Below, piece by piece: positions 7,965-13,159 of a stretch of DNA of 13,159 nucleotides (position 1 is its first letter; each line of letters begins with the position of its first letter). The DNA comes from Diplocarpon mali (Eukaryota > Ascomycota > Leotiomycetes > Helotiales > Drepanopezizaceae). Position numbers and translations under genes: made by a program. Where the stretch lies: NCBI GenBank assembly GCA_024741835.1, contig JAENRP010000639.1, positions 1 through 13,159 on the forward strand, in the 5' to 3' direction. The notes beneath the pieces are model-generated. The model was not told the origin of the DNA and ran no database searches. It saw only the letters and a list, made by a program, of their open reading frames with translations.

Positions 7965-8525
7965 TAAGTAATCATATCTTTAATAGTTAAGTTCGATAAA
8001 TCTTAAAATAGGAAAGAGCTATCCTTAAAGCTCTATATACCTAAAGATTCGCAAGGTATACTACTCGATAGTAATACTATTAAGCCGAATTAATAACCCC
8101 TTTCTTTAAGCTTAGGTATATCAAGCGTACCTATTGATCGATGACTTACTAGTCGCCTAAAGGCTAAATAGACTATTCCTATCATCTGCGAACTACCTAA
8201 AGTATAGAATAACTTTAATATTATTATCCCTTTAATTAAAGTACTTATAGTAAAGGATATTCCTAAAATAGGTACAAGTAATAATAAGCCTCTACTATTA
8301 GAAAGCGGTTCCTTAAATAATAAGCCTATAGAACCTATAGCTAAACCTACGTCTTTAAAGAGGAATAGAGACCTAGAACTAAAAGATACCTTAGATAAAC
8401 GCAAGTCTAAGCATATCTAGGCTATAATAGCATATAAGATCTATAAGCTCGAACTTTAATAGAGCTTTAATAAAGATAATGTATTCCTAGCTATTAAGAG
8501 GATAATGAAAATCTCTCTTTTAAAG

Positions 8526-10082
8526 ATATATAATAAAGCTATTAATAATCTAAAGAATAGAGCAGCATAAAATAAGGTAATCTAAGAGGAGATAAGCTCT
8601 CTTATTGCAAATAGTATATAGATAGAGGAACCGATACTAAAGGACGTGAACCTAGTATTAATAAAGTAGGTCTTTATAATTAAAATATATATAAATAGAA
8701 CCTTAGAATGTTATAAGGTAAGGCTTATAGCTAAAGGCTTCTCTTAATAGTATAGAGAAGACTACTTTAACACATTTGCACTAATAGTTTATATAGATAC
8801 CCTTTGCATATTTATAGCAATAGTAGCTACTAAGGACCTTAAATGCAAATAGTACAATATTAAAAATGCATTTACTAAAGCGACTATAAAGGAATGGATT
8901 TTTCTCTCTTAACCTAATAGTATTCCTATATACGCTAGCTACTCTCTTTATATACTTCGCAATATCTATAGGCTTAAATAATTAGTTTATAATTAGAACT
9001 TCTTATATAGCTTTGCTCTAGTGGAAATAGGATTCGTTTAAAGCCTAGCTGACCCTTATCTATTTACCTATGCTAAGCGTAGAATCAAGTTGCTACTATA
9101 TATTGACGATATTACTATAGCTGCGAAGACAACTACTTAATTAGATTGGTTCTTTATAATAATTCGGAAACATTTTAATACTAAGGATTTAAAGGGAATT
9201 CATAAGATCCTTAGCATTCGCATTATAAGGAACCGCTTTACTTAAGAACTTTGATTAGACTAAGAGTAGTATATTAAAAAGATCCTAGATTGAATAAGAC
9301 TTTCCGCTTATACTCTTAACTTTAAGCCAAAGTATACTCCAATCGAAGGAAAGTATAATAAGTTAGAGCCTACTAATGAAAATAAGTAAAGAGAAGATCT
9401 GAAGAAGTACTAATAGGATATTAGAACAATTATATATACTATAGTATATATAAGACCAGATATCGCCTTTATTATTAAGTAACTTAATCAGAACCTAAAG
9501 GATTTGACGATTTGATATAAGAATGCAGTTAAGCGACTTAGAAGATACCTTTAATTAATAATTATATAAAAGGTGAGATATAGACTAACGAAATATATAA
9601 GCGTAAAGCTTAAGGTATATACCGATTCCAATTAGGCAAATATGAAAGGTTAGAAAAGTATATCTAATAGTATAGCAATGCTATATAGTAGACCTATATT
9701 ATAGGAAAGTAGGAAGTAGAAATCAATAGCTACTGTAAGCACTAAGGCTAAATATATATTAATATTATTAAATTGCAAATAAGGATTATAAATCGCTTAA
9801 GTTTTAAAAGATAGAGGTTTTATTAAGTATATTAAATAAGATAGGAACTATATTAATCTTTAAGTAAATAATATAAGGGCGATTGCACTTATAAAGAATC
9901 CATACTTATATAAGCGATCGAAATATATTAATATTACCTACTACTTTATCCGCAACCTTATTATAAAGAATAAGTTATTAATCACTTATATCTTAATCGA
10001 TTAAATAATAGCAGATAGATTTATAAAGCTATTAAAGATAGTTGCAAAGTTCGAAGCATTCAAAGATATACTAAGGTTATAA
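8526..10082 (+). pseudogene. Reverse transcriptase and RNase H remnant of element 2
   Basis: RT motifs parallel those of element 1: T-L-E-C-Y-K-V-R-L-I-A-K-G-F-S near 8700, TAA TAG at 8745-8750, and catalytic YIDDI at 9099-9113. RNase H keeps its first Asp (GAT at 9624) and shows K-R-S-K-Y-I-N-I-T-Y-Y-F near 9910 and the V-A-D-G-like C-end near 10005. The fully conserved Y-x-D-D in both copies contrasts with the loss of protease and integrase active sites. Stops throughout make it non-functional. Confidence 0.93.
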
Positions 10083-10113
10083 AAGATAATAGGGGCTTAG
10101 CAAGCTTAAGGAT

Positions 10114-10285
10114 AACTCCTAGGCCTGCCTTGCGAGTTAGGTCACGTAGTCTTATAAAGGAAAGTTTTTAAGATCAACTCTTAGGCCTAGACTATAAGTT
10201 AAATCATATAGTCTTATAAAGGAACGCTTTTAGGAAATTTAACTCTTAGTCCTACCTTATAAGTAGGATTAGTAATTTCAATAGA
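10114..10285 (+). repeat. 3' array of element 2, three 62-65-bp units
   Basis: Units at 10114, 10176 and 10241 correspond exactly to 3670, 3732 and 3797 in element 1. The middle unit keeps CTCTTAGGCCTAGACTATAA, matching the core of the coding minisatellite. It lies between the RNase H end and the 3' LTR, in what is probably the 3' untranslated region or a short C-terminal extension. Confidence 0.78.
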
Positions 10286-10402
10286 GGTTGCTATTAATTG
10301 ATTATTTTTAATTTAAAAAGATACTTAAGAGTTGGATTAGCGCAAAAGGATAGTTATTATTTTCCTAACTATAAGTTAATCGGAATAAGGTTTAAGTAAA
10401 GG

Positions 10403-10597
10403 TATTAAGATAGGTAATATAGCTATTACTCTAATGTATTATTATATAACCCTACTGCTTAATTAATAGGATATTGATACATATATAGCTATAGGGAAGA
10501 AAGGGGTAACCTTCCTTCTTTAACTCTTACTAATATATCGACTATTGACCTCTAGAAGCCTCCTTTACCTACTGCGCCGACTCACTTAAGCTTAATA
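10403..10597 (+). repeat. 3' LTR of element 2 (195 bp)
   Basis: Runs from TATTAAG to CTTAATA and aligns gaplessly to the other two LTRs. By eye, roughly 19 of 195 positions differ from the 5' LTR of the same element, all transitions. The candidate polypurine tract AAGTAAAGG (10394-10402) abuts its 5' end. Confidence 0.93.
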
Positions 10598-10602
10598 TAT
10601 AT
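10598..10602 (+). repeat. Target-site duplication of element 2, right copy (TATAT)
   Basis: Identical to 4455-4459. Removing 4460-10602 joins host-element codons TAC TTA TAT to AAT ATA TAC in one frame. Confidence 0.88.
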
Positions 10603-11118
10603 AATATATACTTCTTAAGAATTGCCTATAGCTTTAAGGTTAAGGAATACTAATTGGTCGCATCTTTAGATACTTCTTTTAAAGATGATCGAAAGACCTG
10701 CAGATCCTCTTAAGGATACGTCTTCTTCTTATTCAAAGGACTGATTATTTAAAAAGCGAATCGCTAAGCGATTATTATACTCTCTTCTATTAAAGTAGAA
10801 CTCTATAGTATAGTCTTTACTATAAAGGAGATAATAGCTATAAAACGCCTCTTTAAGGAGATTTGCATAGACTCCCTCTTTAAATAAAATATATATTATA
10901 ATAACTAATAGACGATTCGGCTAATTATTATAAAGAATAAGAAGATTAAGATAAGCCTTTAATATATCGAAATTAGTAATATATAGATCTGCTAAGAGTA
11001 CTAGAGAGGAAGCTTTTAAATAATCTACCTCCTTACTAAGGAGATATACGCAGATAGGCTTATTAAGAACCTAGACTGCTAGAAGTTTAAGAGCTTTGTT
11101 TATTTATTAAACCTTTAG
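10603..11118 (+). pseudogene. Host copia element, RNase H fragment (3' piece)
   Basis: This continues the frame broken at 4459 (codons from 10603). It shows S-L-D-T-S-F-K-D-D-R-K-T-C-R-S-S at about 10663-10710 (family S-D-A-S-F-A-D-D-x-x-x-R-R-S-S), then G-Y-V-F-F-L-F-K-G, K-A-N-R, L-S-S-I-K-V-E-L near 10780, I-K-E-I-I-A-I-K-R-L-F-K-E-I near 10830, stop-T-I-R-L near 10910 and E-I-Y-A-D-R-L-I-K near 11040. It ends L-L-N-L at 11115 followed by TAG. This is copia RNase H through its normal C-terminus, without a frameshift but with RIP-type stops. The family differs from elements 1 and 2. Confidence 0.9.
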
Positions 11119-11391
11119 AGCTTTTAAATAATCGTTTAATAACTCGCACTTACTAGTAAGTAATTACTTATTATTAAAAGACTTATACTTATAAGCTCCT
11201 ACTCTCTTATAGTTATATTTATTTGTTTTCTCTTATAAAGCGTATTATAAAAGCTTCTCCTTTTTTAAAAATATAGGATAGGTAATATTCTTAAGCTGCT
11301 ATTATAAGGCGCGACCCTCTTTTAGATTCTTTTAGCTAAGGCTAAGAGCTAAGATACTATAGCTATAAGCTTTATACGGATCTCCTCTTAA
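11119..11391. other. AT-rich stretch after the host element pol; no gene seen
   Basis: This is probably the 3' untranslated region and possibly an LTR of the host element, but I could not find TG...CA termini, a duplicate LTR or a flanking duplication. It contains a palindromic CTCTTAAGAG at 11385-11394 and short local repeats of GCTAAG near 11335-11352. Confidence 0.4.
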
Positions 11392-11733
11392 GAGAGGCCT
11401 ATTAATACTCCCTCGGCCAAAGGCCTACTAGCAAATATACTAGCAATAGCAAAGGCGAAGGCAGGAGGTGCGGCAAAGGCAACAGGAGTAAGGGCGGCAA
11501 AGGCGGCGGCAAAGATAGGCGCGGCGATAGCAAGGGCTAAGGAGACAAACGGGAAGACTATAGCAGCGGCTGCGATAGCAAAGGCAGAAGGGATAAGAGC
11601 AATAGCAGCGATAGCAAAGGCGAATAGGTTTAAGCCAAAGGGGCTAAGAGCAAACGGGAATAGTATGCTAAGAGCAAAGGAGGCAGCGGTACTACTACTT
11701 ATAGGAGTAGTAGGCCCTTTTAATACTAAGGTC
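11392..11733. repeat. GC/purine-rich low-complexity island (GCAAAGGCG-type), stop-free on the plus strand
   Basis: The sequence is built from irregular repeats of GGCAAAGGCGGCGGC-like and ATAGCAAAGGCG words. On the plus strand one frame is open for 114 codons, from 11392 to the TAA at 11734, and would be rich in Ala, Lys, Gly and Ile. It has no early ATG (the first in-frame ATG is at 11665) and no recognisable domain, so I do not call a gene. GC content and CpA retention are far above the neighbouring RIP-damaged DNA. It could be a minisatellite, a spacer, or the 3' end of a spliced exon. Confidence 0.6.
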
Positions 11734-11736
11734 TAA

Positions 11737-12060
11737 TTACTCCTATCTTTTAAAATTAGCCTAAAACTTAATAAGACTTAATAAATGTACTATAGAAGCT
11801 TTAGAGCGTACCTTTTACTATATTAAATAGTAGTACTACTTCCTCTTTAAAAGTACTGTAGGCGTAAGCTGATATAACAGCCTCTTAAGAGGTAAGGAGA
11901 GGGCCGCTGGCCTATTAGCAGCCGTTGCTTAGTATAGTATAATAGACATAACGCGTACTAAAGGTACTATTAAAGTACTAATAATCGAGATTGCTAATAC
12001 TCTTGCATATAATATAGTATACGCACGCGTTATTATATTCTATTATAGGCTCTAGTATAT
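11737..12060. other. Intergenic stretch with inverted repeats; no gene seen
   Basis: Moderately AT-rich. It holds short dyads (AGTAGTACTACT near 11836, CCTCTTAAGAGG at 11881-11892) and a long inverted repeat listed separately. CCTCTTAAGAGG...GGCC...GGCCTATTAGCA (11881-11920) loosely resembles CCTCTTAAGAG...GGCC...GGCCTACTAGCA (11384-11433), so the two GC-rich islands may be ancient duplicates. Confidence 0.4.
11938..12047. repeat. Imperfect inverted repeat around a TAACGCGT core
   Basis: The left arm is TATAATAGACATAACGCGT (11938-11956). The right arm at 12025-12047 has the reverse complement TATAATAGAATATAATAACGCGT. The arms match except for a 4-base gap and a substitution, with a 68-bp loop. 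Further TAACGCG words occur at about 12059 and 12874. This could be the ends of a small element, a protein-binding site or chance. Confidence 0.5.
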
Positions 12061-12270
12061 AACGCGCAGTAGGAGCAGGGCTCTTAAGCGGTAGCGGCAA
12101 TAGCAGCGGCAGTAGGGGCAGCAGCGACGGCGGCGGCGGCTTATTGCCTAGCAGGCGCTAGGACGACCGCGCTAGGATTATAACTCCTAAGGGAGCGCCA
12201 GCGACTTAGCGCAAAGTTAATACGACGCAAGGTATAAGGACTCTAAGGGTCTTACTTTACAAGGGCGGCT
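12061..12270. repeat. Second GC-rich island with GGC/GCA trinucleotide runs
   Basis: It contains GGTAGCGGCAATAGCAGCGG and (GGC)4 at about 12129-12140, then GCGCTAGGACGACCGCGCTAG with a GCGCTAG-type local repeat. The composition contrasts sharply with the AT-rich flanks, and many CpA and CpG sites are retained. No open frame with a start and no domain is visible. Confidence 0.5.
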
Positions 12271-13159
12271 AGGGCTATAATAAGTAAGAGTTCCTTCTAT
12301 ATTTAAAAAATTATTAGTATAAAGACGATATTTTTAAATAATAAAAGAGGGTTATTTTTAAAAGAAGGGAAGGAGAACCTCTATAATAGAAATACTCTAT
12401 AGGAAGCCTAATAGAGCACTAGCGTAAAATCGCAAAGATTCTTAAGAACGCTTATTACCTATAGCAACCCTTCTTATTCTAAAAGGAACGACCTTTAGAA
12501 AGGTAGCATATAAGATAGAGCCTCTTTTCTTTATAATTGCTATTCTTTCCTTTATTTTATCTATATAGTTAAGCGATTCTAAGAGCATCGCCTAACTAAG
12601 GGGTATATTATATAGAATAGGCAGAGTCTCTACTTATTCTAAAGACCCTCTATATAACTCTGCTAAGTTATAGACTCTTCCTTTTCTTTCCGAAGTCTCT
12701 TTACCATATATATACTAGATAATAATACAATTAATATAAAACTGAAGGGAGACAATACAAGAATAGGCCTAAGGGAAGACCTAAAAACAAGAGGAGGAAG
12801 TACTATAAGCGGGCTCTCTTAGACAAGATATTAGGAATAAGTCCTAAGTATAGGGTATATTCAGTACTTATAGTAACGCGCGCTATTTCTATATATAGAA
12901 GATGGCCCTTTTATCCTCCTACCGTCCTATGCTAATTATATAATATATATTATAAGACTTATCTATCTTAGGTCTTTATATATATTTTAAATAATAAAAG
13001 TAATAGCCCTTACTACTTTTAGTAAAGAATATAAAATAATATAGGTTAAGGTAATAGCATATTAATTACTAGCAAACCCTAAGTATAAGAAAACTAATAT
13101 ATTAAAAGGCTTAAATTAGGGCTATATTATTATTAAAGGTAAAAGAAAAAAAAGAAGAG
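12271..13159. other. AT-rich terminal stretch; no gene seen
   Basis: I found no coding remnant that I can name on either strand. Visible features are a 14-bp perfect palindrome TTCTATATATAGAA (12897-12910), a 16-bp direct repeat TTTTAAATAATAAAAG (about 12333 and 12974), a possible hairpin AAAAGTA...TACTTTT (about 12987-13012) and a patch at about 12700-12800 that keeps several CA dinucleotides (GACAATACAAG, AAACAAG). It may be part of another old, RIP-damaged repeat whose ends are not in view. Confidence 0.4.

Larger units (their letters stand above)
5040..10082 (+). pseudogene. Gag-pol polyprotein remnant of element 2 (single frame)
   Basis: Gag, zinc knuckle, protease, minisatellite peptide, integrase, RT and RNase H all fall in one frame (codons at positions divisible by 3). 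Checkpoints are GCA at 5040, the knuckle Cys TGC at 5907, the protease motif at 6231, the first minisatellite ACT at 6582, YIDDI at 9099 and the RNase H end at 10080. The original protein would have been about 1,680 residues, typical for single-ORF copia elements. The initiator ATG is not identifiable: the frame is closed by TGA a few codons upstream of 5040, and the nearby ATG at 5038 is in another frame. Decay is by point transitions and not by indels. The final TAA at 10080 may itself be a mutated Gln codon. Confidence 0.92.
4460..10597 (+). mobile_element. Ty1/copia LTR retrotransposon, element 2 (complete length, RIP-degraded)
   Basis: A full-length 6138-bp element: 195-bp LTR, primer site, about 370-bp leader with a repeated 14-bp motif, single-frame gag-pol (5040-10082), 3' array, polypurine tract and 195-bp LTR, flanked by TATAT. 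It is inserted in the plus orientation inside the RT/RNase H junction of another copia element. The gag-pol frame stays in phase for 5 kb but carries dozens of stops and lost catalytic residues, so the element cannot move by itself. LTR divergence cannot date the insertion because the roughly 19 differences between its LTRs are all transitions. Confidence 0.95.

Noticed and set aside
8090..8404. Minus-strand 104-codon open frame
   Set aside because: Same antisense shadow as at 1646-1960, in element 2.
11119..11391. 3' LTR of the host copia element
   Set aside because: Expected by position, but no TG...CA termini, polypurine tract, duplicate or flanking duplication could be found.
12897..12910. 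Promoter for a downstream gene (TTCTATATATAGAA)
   Set aside because: No coding sequence follows and TATA-like palindromes are expected in such AT-rich DNA.
12271..13159. tRNA or rRNA gene in the right end
   Set aside because: No cloverleaf with A and B boxes and no rRNA-like conserved stretch was recognised on either strand.

Overview
The window looks like an AT-rich block of a filamentous ascomycete (Pezizomycotina) genome in which retrotransposons have been destroyed by repeat-induced point mutation (RIP). I see no intact gene and no RNA gene. The fungal origin is inferred from Ty1/copia-type polyprotein remnants whose damage is almost entirely C-to-T and G-to-A transitions: Trp and Gln codons have become stops, catalytic Asp/Glu have become Asn/Lys, and the reading frames remain in phase.

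Layout. Positions 1-4153 are the 3' two thirds of copia element 1 (end of protease, integrase, RT, RNase H, 3' LTR); its gag and 5' LTR lie before the window. Positions 4154-4459 are a piece of a second, unrelated copia element ('host element', RT to RNase H junction). Positions 4460-10597 are element 2, a complete 6138-bp copy of the same family as element 1, with two 195-bp LTRs (TATTAAG...AATA, probably TGTT...AACA before RIP) and a TATAT target-site duplication. Positions 10603-11118 continue the host element (RNase H to its C-terminal end). Deleting element 2 plus one TATAT copy rejoins the host element in the same codon phase, so the nesting is well supported. Element 1 also ends directly against host-element coding sequence, so both same-family copies apparently entered one host element, in one orientation, 306 bp apart.

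The element 1/2 family encodes one continuous gag-protease-integrase-RT-RNase H frame of about 1,680 codons (5040-10082 in element 2). Three repeat features stand out: an in-frame minisatellite of alternating 39/48-bp units between protease and integrase; a 3' array after RNase H that shares the same core motif; and four copies of a 14-bp motif in the 5' leader.

Positions 11119-13159 hold no gene that I recognise. They contain AT-rich sequence plus two GC- and purine-rich islands (about 11400-11700 and 12060-12270) that keep many CpA sites and so seem to have escaped RIP. A long inverted repeat lies between the islands.
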